Assembly: GCF_030053135.1 (NCBI RefSeq)
Contig: NZ_CP125650.1
Span: 1 to 64,000, forward strand
Length of the DNA stretch: 64,000 bases
Direction: 5' to 3'
DNA from: Rhizobium sp. BT04
GTDB lineage: Bacteria; Pseudomonadota; Alphaproteobacteria; Rhizobiales; Rhizobiaceae
Shown: in pieces, positions 52,447 through 61,165 of the stretch
How positions within the stretch are numbered: the first letter of the stretch is position 1
Layout: each line of letters starts with the position of its first letter
Position numbers and translations under genes: made by a program
Notes under the pieces: generated by a model
Database searches by the model: none
What the model was told of the DNA's origin: nothing
Seen by the model: only the letters and a program-made list of their open reading frames with translations

Positions 52447-55371
52447 CTATATCACCTTGAACGCTGCCCTCCTGGCTATCCGTTTCTTCGAGGCACCCAC
52501 GATTATGGCGGCATCGGCGGCGCTGAGATCGGGATGGGCCGCCTTCAGTGCGTCTGCCCACGCCCCCTTACTCTGCCCCGGCAGCTGCGGTGTCTGCCTA
52601 GCGATTTCGTCCAGCCTCGCCTGGTCCTGGGCCGACACCGTCTGGAACGCCGTCCTCACGGCGATATCGCGCCTTACGGCACCCACGACTATGGCGGCAT
52701 CGGCGGCGCTGAGATCGGGATGGGCCGCCTTCAGCGCGTCCGCCCACGCCCCCTTGCTCTGCCCCGGCAGCTGCGGTGTCGCCGCCTTGATCTCGTCCAG
52801 CCTCGCCTGATCCTGGGCCGACACCGTCCGGAACGCCGCCCTCCTGGCGATATCGTCCCTAAAGGTGCCCAGGATGGTGGCGGCATCGGCGGCGCTGAGA
52901 TCGGGATGGGCCGCCTTCAGCGCATCGGCCCAGGCCGCATTGCTCCCCCCCTGCCGCGGTGTTGCCGCCGCGATTTCGTCCAGCCTCGCCTGGTCCTGGG
53001 CCGACACCGTCCGGAACGCCGCCCTTTTAGCAATATCCTGCTTTATGGCACCCACGATTACGGCGGCATCGGCGGCGCTGAGATCGGGATGGGCCGCCTT
53101 CAGCGCGTCCGCCCAGGCCGCATTGCTCTGCCCCGGCAGCTGCGGTGTCTGCCTAGCGAGTTCGTCCAGCCTCGCCTGGTCCTGGGCCGACACCGTCCGG
53201 AACGCCGCCCTCCTGGCGATTTCGTCCTTTGCGGCGCCCACGATGGTGGCGGCATCGGCGGCGCTGAGATCGGGATGGGCCGCCTTCAGCGCGTCCGCCC
53301 AGGCCGCATTGCTCCGCCCCTGCCGCGGTGTCACCGCCGCGATTTCGTCCAGCCTCGCCTGGTCCTGGGCCGACACCGTCCGGAACGCTGCCCTCACGGC
53401 GATATCGTCCTTTAAGGCGCCCACGATTGTGGCGGCATCGGCGGCGCTGAGATCGGGATGGGCCGCCTTCAGCGCGTCCGCCCACGCCCCCTTGCTCTGC
53501 CTCGACTGTCGCGGTGTTTGCCTGGCGATTTCGTCCAGCCTCGCCTGGTCCTGAGCCGACACCGTCCGGAACGCCGCCCTTTTTACAATATTATGCTTTA
53601 CGGAACCCACAATTATGGCGGCATCGGAGGCGCTGAGATCGGGATGGGCCGCCTTCAGCGCGTCCGCCCACGCCCCCTTGCTCTGCCCCGGCAGCCGCGG
53701 TGTCTGCCTAGCGATTTCGTCCAGCCTCGCCTGATCCTGGGCCGACACCGTCTGAAAAGCCGCCCTCCTGGCGATAACTCGCTTTACGGCGCCCACGATG
53801 GCGGCGGCATCGGCGGCGCTGAGATCGGGATGGGCCGCCTTCAGTGCGTCCGCCCACGCCCCCTTGCTCTGCCCCTGTAGCTGCGGTGTCTGCCTGGCGA
53901 TTTCGTCCAGCCTCGCGTGGTCCTGGGCCGACACCGTCTGGAACGCTGTCCTTTTAGCAATATCCTGCTTTACGGCATTCACGATTATGGCGGCATCGGC
54001 GGCGCTGAGATCGGGATGGGCCGCCTTCAGCGCGTCCGCCCACGCCCCCTTGCTCTGCCCCGGCAGCCGCGGTGTCACCGCCGCGATTTCGTCCAGTCTC
54101 GCCTGGTCCTGGGCCGACACCGTCTGGAACGCGGCCCTTTTAGCAATATCCTGCTTTACGGCACCCACGATTATGGCGGCATCGGCGGCGCTGAGATCGG
54201 GATGGGCCGCCTTCAGCGCGTCCGCCCACGCCCCCTTGCTCTGCCCCGGTAGCTGCGGTGTCTGCCTGGCGATTTCGTCCAGCCTCGCCTGGTCCTGGGC
54301 CGACACCGTCCGGAACGCCGTCCTCCTTGCAATATCGTCCTTAAAAGAGCCCACGGTTATGGCGGCATCGGCGGCGCTGAGATCGGGATGGGCCGCCTTC
54401 AGCGCGTCCGCCCACGCCCCCTTGCTCTGCCCCGACAGCTGCGGTGTCGCCGCCTTGATCTCGTCAAGCCTCGCCCGGTCCTGGGCCGACACCGTTCGAT
54501 ACGCCGCCCTCCTGGCGATAACCCGCTTTACGACGCCCACGATTACGGCGGCATCGGCGGCGCTGAGATTGGGATGGGCCGCCTTCAGCGCGTCCGCCCA
54601 CGCCCCCTTGCTCTGCCTCGACTGCCGCGGTGTCTGCCTGGCGATTTCGTCCAGCCTCGCCTGGTCCTGGGCCGACACCGTCCGGAACGCCGCTCGATTG
54701 ACGAGATCGCCCGTTGAGGCCCCCACGATTATGCCGGCATTCGCGGCGCTGAGATCAGGCGCCAACGCCAGCGGCCTTTGAGCATATAACGTCTGCCTGC
54801 GGCTGGGCCTGGGATCTGCGTCCTTCTCAGTAGTCCGCCTCTTGCGCCCGCCACCGGTCGGATCGCTGGGCTCCGCGGGCACCTCGGACATGGCCGAATG
54901 CTCCTCTCTTCCACCCGGCACCTCGGTGGGCCCGGCAACCGCTGAGGCTTCTAAATTCCCAAGGCCATGCAGCCCCCCGCGCTGAGGGCCAGTCTCCAGC
55001 GGCTGGCCCTCGACGAGGTGAATAGTGCGATCGGCATTATTGTATTCATCTGTTGTCCTCGTGAGGTTGAACGCGGTCTCTGCCGGGACGACCGGAACTC
55101 TCGTCAGTTCCGTCATGTCAGCCATCATTTGCGGGGTTTGTTCTTCAGGGCTTTGAAGCTCGGTCGGCGGGCTTGGCTGGTCGACGCTTAGCCTTTCCAC
55201 GTAACGCAATACCGAATTCTCTTGCCAGATGTCGTCCGAATTGAAGTTGTCGGCCACTTGATCGACACGCGCCACTGAAGACTGCGCTCTTTGATCCGCT
55301 GGGTGCCGGCCCTCATCCGGCCGCGAAGAGCCCTGCCCCTTAGTCCGAGGGTCCCTGTCAACCATGCTCAC
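52447..55371 (-). CDS. Large tandem-repeat protein with NLS-like region; candidate effector
   Basis: 974 residues from a GTG at 55371; an ATG two codons later (55365) sits better behind GGGGGG. Residues 1-206 are polar and unordered-looking, with basic clusters RKRR (176-179) and RPSRR (188-192) resembling a bipartite nuclear localisation signal. From 207 there are twelve full repeats of 61-62 residues and a 26-residue thirteenth, ending KVI. The repeat runs LSAADAAIIVGAVKQDIAKR, then TVSAQDQARLDEIA and SKGAWADALKAAHPD, probably three helices. Variation is concentrated at repeat positions 12-16. No signal peptide, membrane segment or known catalytic motif. The gene lies between the two type VI arms and probably encodes secreted cargo. 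Not a TAL repeat (those are 33-35 residues). Function unknown. Confidence 0.75.
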   Translation of the reverse strand: MSMVDRDPRTKGQGSSRPDEGRHPADQRAQSSVARVDQVADNFNSDDIWQENSVLRYVERLSVDQPSPPTELQSPEEQTPQMMADMTELTRVPVVPAETAFNLTRTTDEYNNADRTIHLVEGQPLETGPQRGGLHGLGNLEASAVAGPTEVPGGREEHSAMSEVPAEPSDPTGGGRKRRTTEKDADPRPSRRQTLYAQRPLALAPDLSAANAGIIVGASTGDLVNRAAFRTVSAQDQARLDEIARQTPRQSRQSKGAWADALKAAHPNLSAADAAVIVGVVKRVIARRAAYRTVSAQDRARLDEIKAATPQLSGQSKGAWADALKAAHPDLSAADAAITVGSFKDDIARRTAFRTVSAQDQARLDEIARQTPQLPGQSKGAWADALKAAHPDLSAADAAIIVGAVKQDIAKRAAFQTVSAQDQARLDEIAAVTPRLPGQSKGAWADALKAAHPDLSAADAAIIVNAVKQDIAKRTAFQTVSAQDHARLDEIARQTPQLQGQSKGAWADALKAAHPDLSAADAAAIVGAVKRVIARRAAFQTVSAQDQARLDEIARQTPRLPGQSKGAWADALKAAHPDLSASDAAIIVGSVKHNIVKRAAFRTVSAQDQARLDEIARQTPRQSRQSKGAWADALKAAHPDLSAADAATIVGALKDDIAVRAAFRTVSAQDQARLDEIAAVTPRQGRSNAAWADALKAAHPDLSAADAATIVGAAKDEIARRAAFRTVSAQDQARLDELARQTPQLPGQSNAAWADALKAAHPDLSAADAAVIVGAIKQDIAKRAAFRTVSAQDQARLDEIAAATPRQGGSNAAWADALKAAHPDLSAADAATILGTFRDDIARRAAFRTVSAQDQARLDEIKAATPQLPGQSKGAWADALKAAHPDLSAADAAIVVGAVRRDIAVRTAFQTVSAQDQARLDEIARQTPQLPGQSKGAWADALKAAHPDLSAADAAIIVGASKKRIARRAAFKVI
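52450..54753 (-). repeat. Array of 12.4 tandem 183/186-bp coding repeats
   Basis: Twelve units of 186 bases (two of 183, from loss of one codon before SNAAW) and a 78-base partial unit make up the array. Most bases are identical between units, including third codon positions, so the array has expanded or been homogenised recently. The least conserved block encodes repeat positions 12-20 and is richer in A/T. Confidence 0.9.
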
Positions 55372-55403
55372 CCCCCTGGGATATGGCCTTCAGGAAACAA
55401 GGG

Positions 55404-55430
55404 GTCAGCTGTCGGGCACCGACTGCTGAC
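55404..55430. promoter_or_regulatory. 27-base palindrome upstream of the repeat-protein gene
   Basis: GTCAGC-T-GTCGG-GCA-CCGAC-T-GCTGAC is symmetric apart from the central and two internal bases. It lies 33-59 bases before the repeat-protein start and could be an operator. It shares GTCAGC and AGCTGAC with rhizobial tts boxes, but the spacing between these blocks is wrong for TtsI. Confidence 0.5.
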
Positions 55431-56200
55431 GGAAGGTCAGAATTTATCAGGGGCTCAAGCGACTTAACCAGAGTGCAAGGGGCGCGACTGCGACCATCGA
55501 CCGCTCCAGCTTGCCGAGCCTCGTTCGGACGCCGCTCAATCACCGTGGGTCCCGTTTTTTGCTGTTGTGGCATGGGGCGGCTCTGCGGAATCGAGCTCAG
55601 GTGACGGGAGGCCGGCAGATCCCGAAGACATGGCCAGGCCGTTGATAACTGGTAGCGTAAACGCATCATTGCAGCAGAACCTCAAAAACCACGGAGAAGA
55701 GCCCGCGATTCAAACTAGCGCAGTCCCGGTATTGGATTGCATGCACAGGTGATATGCTCGCATCCGGTTAGTGAGCGGCTATGGCGCAGCTCCTGCGTGA
55801 ACCCATAACGACAGCGGCGATCCTTCGAGAGATGCAGCGACGACCCGTTCTCCAGACCGGAGGTCCGTGCTTGATGTGGCGATCGGCACGGATTGCTATC
55901 AACGCTGACGGCCGCCGGTGCCGCGCAAGCCGGTTACGACGAAACATCGACATGATCTCTTCTATGGTGGGATTGGCCCAACGATACCAGGGTAGTGGCA
56001 ACTGTCGCCAATTGCGGCGCCAGTGAGGTCGGCCTTCGTCTTCGAACTCCTTGCTGGCTTCCGCTAAACAACGCGGCCTTATCACAAAAGGCTGGGAGAT
56101 TTAACGATGATCCCGGCATCCGGACTTCTGCGCATTGCCGGCCGGTAATAGCGCGAAAGACTTGCAGCAATCGCAGCGCCGGCGGCACCCGTGACTAGTA
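55431..56200. other. Intergenic region, degraded
   Basis: About 770 bases. No intact gene; open frames on both strands lack start signals. Probably includes the promoter of the repeat-protein gene near 55440-55500 and transposon remains beyond. Confidence 0.35.
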
Positions 56201-56435
56201 TCCGCACTGCCTGGCCCGTAACAATGCGCTGTGACCAGCGGAAGCCGATCTCGTGGAAAGACAAGGCATGCTGCGGGCTGATATGATGAAAGACGCCGGC
56301 AATGGTGCGGCGGACCCGGGACTTGAAACCTCCCACCGAGTGGACGGCGACTTGGACGAATTCGCGGCTCGAATGCTTTACGTTCTCATGCGTAGCAAAG
56401 CTCTTGCCAATCGCCATGAACGCCTCACCGCCCAT
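56201..56435 (-). pseudogene. IS1595-family transposase C-terminal relic
   Basis: The minus-strand frame reads SFATHENVKHSSREFVQVAV, VGGFKSRVRRTIAGVFHHIS, and EIGFRWSQRIVTGQAVR. This matches the C-terminus of IS1595 transposases (VNHS--EYVRGDVH-NTVE-F---lRR---GVFHHIS--Hl-rY--E--FRW). A key Glu/Asn segment is altered and the N-terminal part is missing, so it is inactive. Confidence 0.65.
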
Positions 56436-57283
56436 CAGGCAGGTTGCGGTTCGATCCCTTTCGCCGTCGCGCGCCCTGCATGTATCGAAAGGCCTTTTCG
56501 GCCCCGTCCAGGCGGTAGACCGTCCGGATCCATTCTCGGTCGCTCACCGAGATGAAAACGGTCGATCTCCACCGTGCCATCTTGCATGTGCTCGCGCGCC
56601 AACATGAGGCGCAGCGCATATCCCATTCGCTAGCTATTGGGCATCACCAAATGTGGAAATGCCTATCTTCGCCGCATGAATGATCCATGCCGCCAGGGCT
56701 GCTATCCCGCACCTGGCGCGAACCGGGACTGCAACCGGTTCGTGGATCGTGTCCAGGAGGTGGTTGTCTAATCGCTAAACTGGTCGTCAAGGTGCTTTAG
56801 GGGCGGCGGCGCGTGAAGACGATGTTGGCGGCGGCACTGCCTCAGCGTATTCAGGAACATTTTCGACGAGGCAATGCGCATCACGTGTCACCTTGCCTGT
56901 TGCGCTGCTCTTTTGGCCCCGTACTTGCGGCGCCGGGTCTCAAGGCTTCCGGGCGGTCATTTGCGAGATTCATCCCGTACGAGTGACAGGACAGGCGAAT
57001 TGGCGCGTTGTAGGTCAGTGTGAACATGAACGACCAATAAGGCTCTGAGGGCAACGGGCTACTGAGCGACAGTCTAGATGAGACCCCTTGCTTGTCGCGC
57101 TGCAAGGGGGCTCATGACCAATCCTGATGAGCTTCGGCGCTTGCATATCTGAGCTGTCCCGACACGCGATGCCCTTCTACCAGCGCATTGTTGGATATCA
57201 GATGTGCATGCAAGGGGGCAGTGAAGCTCTGCTACTTTTACGGAGAAAGCCGTTCTGTCAGGTGGACGCGAGGCGAGTCTTGA
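56436..57283. other. Intergenic region upstream of tssK
   Basis: About 850 bases with no clear gene. A minus-strand stretch near 56430-56570 (SDREWIRTVYRLDGAEKAFR) could be a coding relic. The promoter of the right-arm tss operon should lie near 57200. Confidence 0.35.
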
Positions 57284-58639
57284 ATGTCGTGGAATAATAG
57301 GGTCGTCTGGTCGGAGGGCTTGTTCCTCCGCCCGCAGCATTTTCAGCAGGCCGATCGTCACGTCGAACAGCTGGTGCGCAGCAGGACGGCGGTTTTGCAT
57401 GGGTACGGGTGGGGTATCAGCGAGCTGCGGCTCAATCGAGAGCTGCTTGGTCTCGGTAAGATCGCCATCGAAGCGGCTCGCGGCGTCTTGGAGGACGGGA
57501 TGCCCTTCAGTATTCCTGACGAAGCCAACCAGCCAACTCCCTACGACGTTCCGCCGGATTTTCGAGATTCGCTTATTCACTTGGCGGTACCGTTTTATCA
57601 ACCCGGCGCTCTTGAAACCGACGCGCAAGCGGGAATTGACGTACCTATCCGCTTCGCAGTCTCCACTGAGGATGTTGTCGACACCAACGCTGGCGAGCGA
57701 GGCAGCGCCTCCATCGACGTAGCGAGGCTGGATTTTCGACTGCTGCCGGACGCGGCAGACCGGTCTGGCTACACTTGCATCCCAATCGCCCGTATCATAG
57801 AGGTCCGGGCCGACCGACAGATCATTCTGGACGAAACGCACGTGCCGCCAACCCCCGACTGCGCCAGCTCCCGGGTCCTCTCGAACTACATCACTGAGAT
57901 CACCGGCCTGCTTCACCATCGTGGTGAAGCTCTGGCCACTCGGGTCTCCCAGTCGGGAACGAACCGGGTTGCAGAGCTCGCGGACTTCCTTCTGCTGCAG
58001 GCGATCAATCGGTACGAGCCGTACTTCTGCCACCTATCCAAGGCCGCCGTTGTAAATCCGGAATCGCTGTATGTTCTCATGCTCCAGTTGGCGGGTGAAC
58101 TAGCCACGTTCGCCCGCGTCGATAAACGTGCCCCGACCCTTGGTGTTTACAAGCACGACTCTCTCGCGGAGGCGTTTTTGCCAGTGATGCAGTCGATCCG
58201 GGCTTCGCTGGGTGCAGTGATTGAGCAGACTGCGGTCCCCGTACCGCTGCAGCGGCAAAAATACGGTGTCCATGTGGCCGAGGTGGCCGACCGCTCTCTC
58301 TTTACGACCTCGAGCTTCGTGCTGGCTGCTCGGGCTGATATTGAGGTCGAGCGCCTCCGGCGCGAGTTCCCGTCTCAGATTAAGATCGGCCCGGCGGAGA
58401 AAATCACGGAACTCGTCAATGTCGCACTGCCCGGCATTATCATCAATCCCCTACCGGTCGCGCCGCGTCAGATCCCGTTCCATGTTGGATTCAGCTATTT
58501 CGAGATCGATCAAAATAGCCGCTTCTGGAAGGATATGCCCCAATCCGCCGGCTTGGCGCTGCACGTTGCTGGCGACTTCCCAAATCTCGAAATGGCTCTC
58601 TGGGCCATCCGAGCCGGACAGAACCCACATTTGAGTTAG
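57284..58639 (+). CDS. tssK: TssK baseplate adaptor
   Basis: The 451-residue protein begins MSWNNRVVWSEGLFLRPQHF, the conserved TssK start (rVvWsEGlfLrPQHFQQ). LLLQAINRYEPYFCHLSKAA and HPESLYVLMLQLAGELATFA-like sequence follow (PESLYVLMLQLAGELATFAR). Length is normal. TssK connects baseplate to the TssL/TssM membrane complex. First gene of the right arm. Confidence 0.93.
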   Translation: MSWNNRVVWSEGLFLRPQHFQQADRHVEQLVRSRTAVLHGYGWGISELRLNRELLGLGKIAIEAARGVLEDGMPFSIPDEANQPTPYDVPPDFRDSLIHLAVPFYQPGALETDAQAGIDVPIRFAVSTEDVVDTNAGERGSASIDVARLDFRLLPDAADRSGYTCIPIARIIEVRADRQIILDETHVPPTPDCASSRVLSNYITEITGLLHHRGEALATRVSQSGTNRVAELADFLLLQAINRYEPYFCHLSKAAVVNPESLYVLMLQLAGELATFARVDKRAPTLGVYKHDSLAEAFLPVMQSIRASLGAVIEQTAVPVPLQRQKYGVHVAEVADRSLFTTSSFVLAARADIEVERLRREFPSQIKIGPAEKITELVNVALPGIIINPLPVAPRQIPFHVGFSYFEIDQNSRFWKDMPQSAGLALHVAGDFPNLEMALWAIRAGQNPHLS

Positions 58640-58646
58640 CCCACCA

Positions 58647-59867
58647 ATGCCCCTCACGCTACGTGTACACAGCAATAGATGTAGTTTTCCGGAATATCTC
58701 GTGCCGGGCGACGCGGCTGGTGGACTGACTACCAGCCGAGCAGGCAACAGCCTGGTTCTGCCGGATGATCAGCAGATGGTCTCGAAATCCCACTGCTCAA
58801 TCGAGTGCATGGCACGGCGATACGTACTGATCGACCGAGGCCGCGACGACACATGTCAAAATGACGAGGCGATGCCGCTTCCGTCAGAGGCGCCGGTCGC
58901 CCGGAAAACCAGCGATGTTATTCAGATCGGCGCCTATATGACCGATGTCGTCGCGGTGTCGCCTTCGATATCCATTGCGGAGAGTGCCGCCGAACCGGAG
59001 GGACAACTTGCAGCGACAAGTGAGGAGTTGAGTCTTCTTGGCCCCCTCGAAACGGCCTCGTCGCTCCTGGCGGGCAATTGCACCCGGGGTGAAGAAGCGC
59101 TGCTGGACCTGAGGGACGGCGAGTTCCTACCATTGCCGTTCTTAGGCACTCGTTTAGACGCGCTGGCGGGCATGATGAGAAGTCCGTGGGATATCTACGC
59201 AGACAGTGTGCCAGATCGGGCCCCCATCTTGACGCAACCCAAGGTGGAGCAATCATCTCGCCAAGAATCATCGAGCGGCGGTCACGGCTTTCCTTGCCGC
59301 CTGCGGCTTATCATTGGCAGATGTCCGGAATGCCGGCATCGTAAGCGTGCTGGATCGTGCAGGGAAAATGCTTCTGTATTCCGCCGCGCTGCACAGCATA
59401 CTCTCCGAGCGAGAGCTGGCGAACAATTATTCAGAAATAAGAGTTCCGACGAAAAAACCCTGAGTCTCGTTCCCGATGTCGGTGAGGCGTTGCGCGCAGT
59501 TCTGTGCAATGACTCCAGCGGGTCCCTCCGCGGAGACCCGGCCGTTGAGCAAGCCTTCACCGACCGTGGGACGCATGACGTGTCATTCGCGGCTGTGCAG
59601 AAGGCTCTGTCCAGCGTCCGTGCACGCTTGTCCCTAGCAGGGATCGAGAAGGCGATGGGGCGGCCCCGTTCCCTTTTGCACCGCAACCATAAGGCGCGAA
59701 ACCGGAGTGCGTACGTGCGCGTCTTCAATGACGTCGTATCGAGCATCGAAACCGATTTGCTCCGGAGCTTCGGCGCCGACTTCGCGCGCCCAGTGCGAGA
59801 GCGTAGTCGACCCGCCCGCCGATCCCACGATGAGAGCGTCCGCTCCGAAGGGAAGTGGGCGGGTTGA
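58647..59867 (+). CDS. tagH: FHA-domain protein TagH/ImpI, apparently frameshifted
   Basis: The 406-residue ORF starts with an FHA domain (GLTTSRAGNSLVLPDDQQMV, SKSHCSIECM) as in TagH/ImpI, which senses threonine phosphorylation in type VI control. Its C-terminal region (SLVPDVGEALRAVL, HDVSFAAVQKALSSVRARL) is TagH-like. At 59290-59460 the ORF frame is poor, whereas the +1 frame reads AFLAACGLSLADVRNAGIVS, then VLDRAGKMLLYSAALHSILS, which looks like real protein. This implies two compensating frameshifts or sequencing errors. The protein may be partly scrambled. Confidence 0.72.
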   Translation: MPLTLRVHSNRCSFPEYLVPGDAAGGLTTSRAGNSLVLPDDQQMVSKSHCSIECMARRYVLIDRGRDDTCQNDEAMPLPSEAPVARKTSDVIQIGAYMTDVVAVSPSISIAESAAEPEGQLAATSEELSLLGPLETASSLLAGNCTRGEEALLDLRDGEFLPLPFLGTRLDALAGMMRSPWDIYADSVPDRAPILTQPKVEQSSRQESSSGGHGFPCRLRLIIGRCPECRHRKRAGSCRENASVFRRAAQHTLRARAGEQLFRNKSSDEKTLSLVPDVGEALRAVLCNDSSGSLRGDPAVEQAFTDRGTHDVSFAAVQKALSSVRARLSLAGIEKAMGRPRSLLHRNHKARNRSAYVRVFNDVVSSIETDLLRSFGADFARPVRERSRPARRSHDESVRSEGKWAG

Positions 59868-61156
59868 TGATGGTGATTGAGGAAACGATGCCAAAATCCC
59901 AGCCACTCGTCCTCCTTCACGCCGAGGAGCAGTTGGCTGTCCCTTCGCCGTCATCGCCAGTGGCGGACGAACTTACCTGGGAGATGCTTGCGCTCGACCG
60001 ACTTAATCCACTGGTCGCGGCCGCGGCGGCGCTGCTGGGTCTCAGCGCTCAGCTCAAGAGCAGTGCTAGCCATATCGACGTTGAAGCACTGCGCCTTAGG
60101 GTGCTGCGGGAGATCGATGCTTTTGAGCGTCGGATCACGCCGCTCGGATTGCCCTCGCGAGCGATCAAGGTCTGCAAATACGCCCTCTGCGCGACCATCG
60201 ATGACATCGTTCTGAACACAGCCTGGGGCAGCAACAGCGTCTGGACGACGCGCAGCTTGGTGGGATCGCTGTTCAGCGATACCTGGGGCGGCGAGCGCTT
60301 CTTCGATCTGCTGACGCAATTGAAAAATGAACCGGCCATCAATATAGAACTGCTGGAGCTGCTCTACTACTGCATGAGGTTGGGCTTCGAAGGCCGCTAC
60401 CGCGTCACTGCGGGAGGAGCCGCAGAGCTCAGTGTGCTGTGCGAAGACGTCTACCGCCTGATCCGAGCAGCCCGTGGTGACTTCGAGCGCGAACTATCCC
60501 CGCACTGGCGGAGGAACTCAAATAATCCGAAGCCACGCCGCACAATCGTTCCAATCTGGGCCGTCGTAGCGTTTGGGGCAGGATTACTCCTCTCGATCTA
60601 TACCGGACTCCTGCATGCATTAAATGCCCGCGCCGACGCTGTCTTCAACGATATCGCGACATTGCCGCCGAACGGCGTTGTCAGATCGGCGAGAATCGCA
60701 TTGCCACCAAAGGTTGTTATGAGCAGCGACCGACTGCGTAACTTCCTCGAGCCCGAAATCCGCGAAGGGCTTGTCACTGTGTCCGAGGACCCACAGCAGA
60801 TCGTCGTTATCATTCGCGCCTCCGGGATGTTCGATTCTGCTAGTCCGGAAGTGAAGAAAATGTTCCTGCCGCTTCTTTTACGAATTGGTCGTTCTCTGAA
60901 CGGTGAGTCGGGATCGGTCCTCCTGACCGGGCACACCGACGCCATTCCGGTGCAATCACTCGCCTTCCCTTCAAACGATTCCCTTTCGCTCGCGCGTGCG
61001 AGCGCAGCTGCCGAGATTATCAAATCCATGATGGATGACCCAGGCCGCGTGCGAGAAGAGGGCAGAGGGAGCGGAGAACCGGTCGCTTCGAACCACACGC
61101 CCGAGGGCCGCGCGCGGAACCGTCGGATTCAAATCATCATCACAAAGACACAATGA
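59867..61156 (+). CDS. tssL: TssL inner-membrane protein with C-terminal OmpA domain
   Basis: The ATG at 59867 overlaps the tagH stop (TGATG) and gives 429 residues. The DotU/TssL cytoplasmic domain is evident (SRAIKVCKYALCATIDDIVL, WGGERFFDLLTQLKNEPAIN, LLYYCMRLGFEGRYRV). One membrane helix (about 229-250, AVVAFGAGLLLSIYTGLLHA) follows, then an OmpA-like peptidoglycan-binding domain (VLLTGHTDAIPVQS, LSLARASAAAEIIK, RARNRRIQIII). This evolved TssL anchors the complex to the cell wall, consistent with the lack of TssJ. Confidence 0.93.
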   Translation: MMVIEETMPKSQPLVLLHAEEQLAVPSPSSPVADELTWEMLALDRLNPLVAAAAALLGLSAQLKSSASHIDVEALRLRVLREIDAFERRITPLGLPSRAIKVCKYALCATIDDIVLNTAWGSNSVWTTRSLVGSLFSDTWGGERFFDLLTQLKNEPAINIELLELLYYCMRLGFEGRYRVTAGGAAELSVLCEDVYRLIRAARGDFERELSPHWRRNSNNPKPRRTIVPIWAVVAFGAGLLLSIYTGLLHALNARADAVFNDIATLPPNGVVRSARIALPPKVVMSSDRLRNFLEPEIREGLVTVSEDPQQIVVIIRASGMFDSASPEVKKMFLPLLLRIGRSLNGESGSVLLTGHTDAIPVQSLAFPSNDSLSLARASAAAEIIKSMMDDPGRVREEGRGSGEPVASNHTPEGRARNRRIQIIITKTQ

Positions 61157-61165
61157 AGACAAGCC

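Noticed and set aside
52450..54753. CRISPR-like or long plus-strand ORFs across the 186-bp repeats
   Set aside because: Repeat length is an exact multiple of three, there are no spacers, and the minus-strand frame is open for 974 codons. The plus-strand frames are only antisense shadows created by the biased codon pattern.
52450..54753. TAL/Bat-type DNA-binding repeats
   Set aside because: Units are 61-62 residues and lack the LTPEQVVAIAS-type sequence of 33-35-residue TAL repeats. Only the idea of variable positions is analogous.
55404..55430. tts box for type III regulator TtsI
   Set aside because: GTCAGC and AGCT blocks are present, but the distance between them is longer than in known tts boxes and the central TCGAAAG part is absent.
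57074..58033. 319-aa minus-strand ORF
   Set aside because: It lies wholly opposite tssK, has no ribosome binding site and no protein-like features; a shadow of tssK codon bias.
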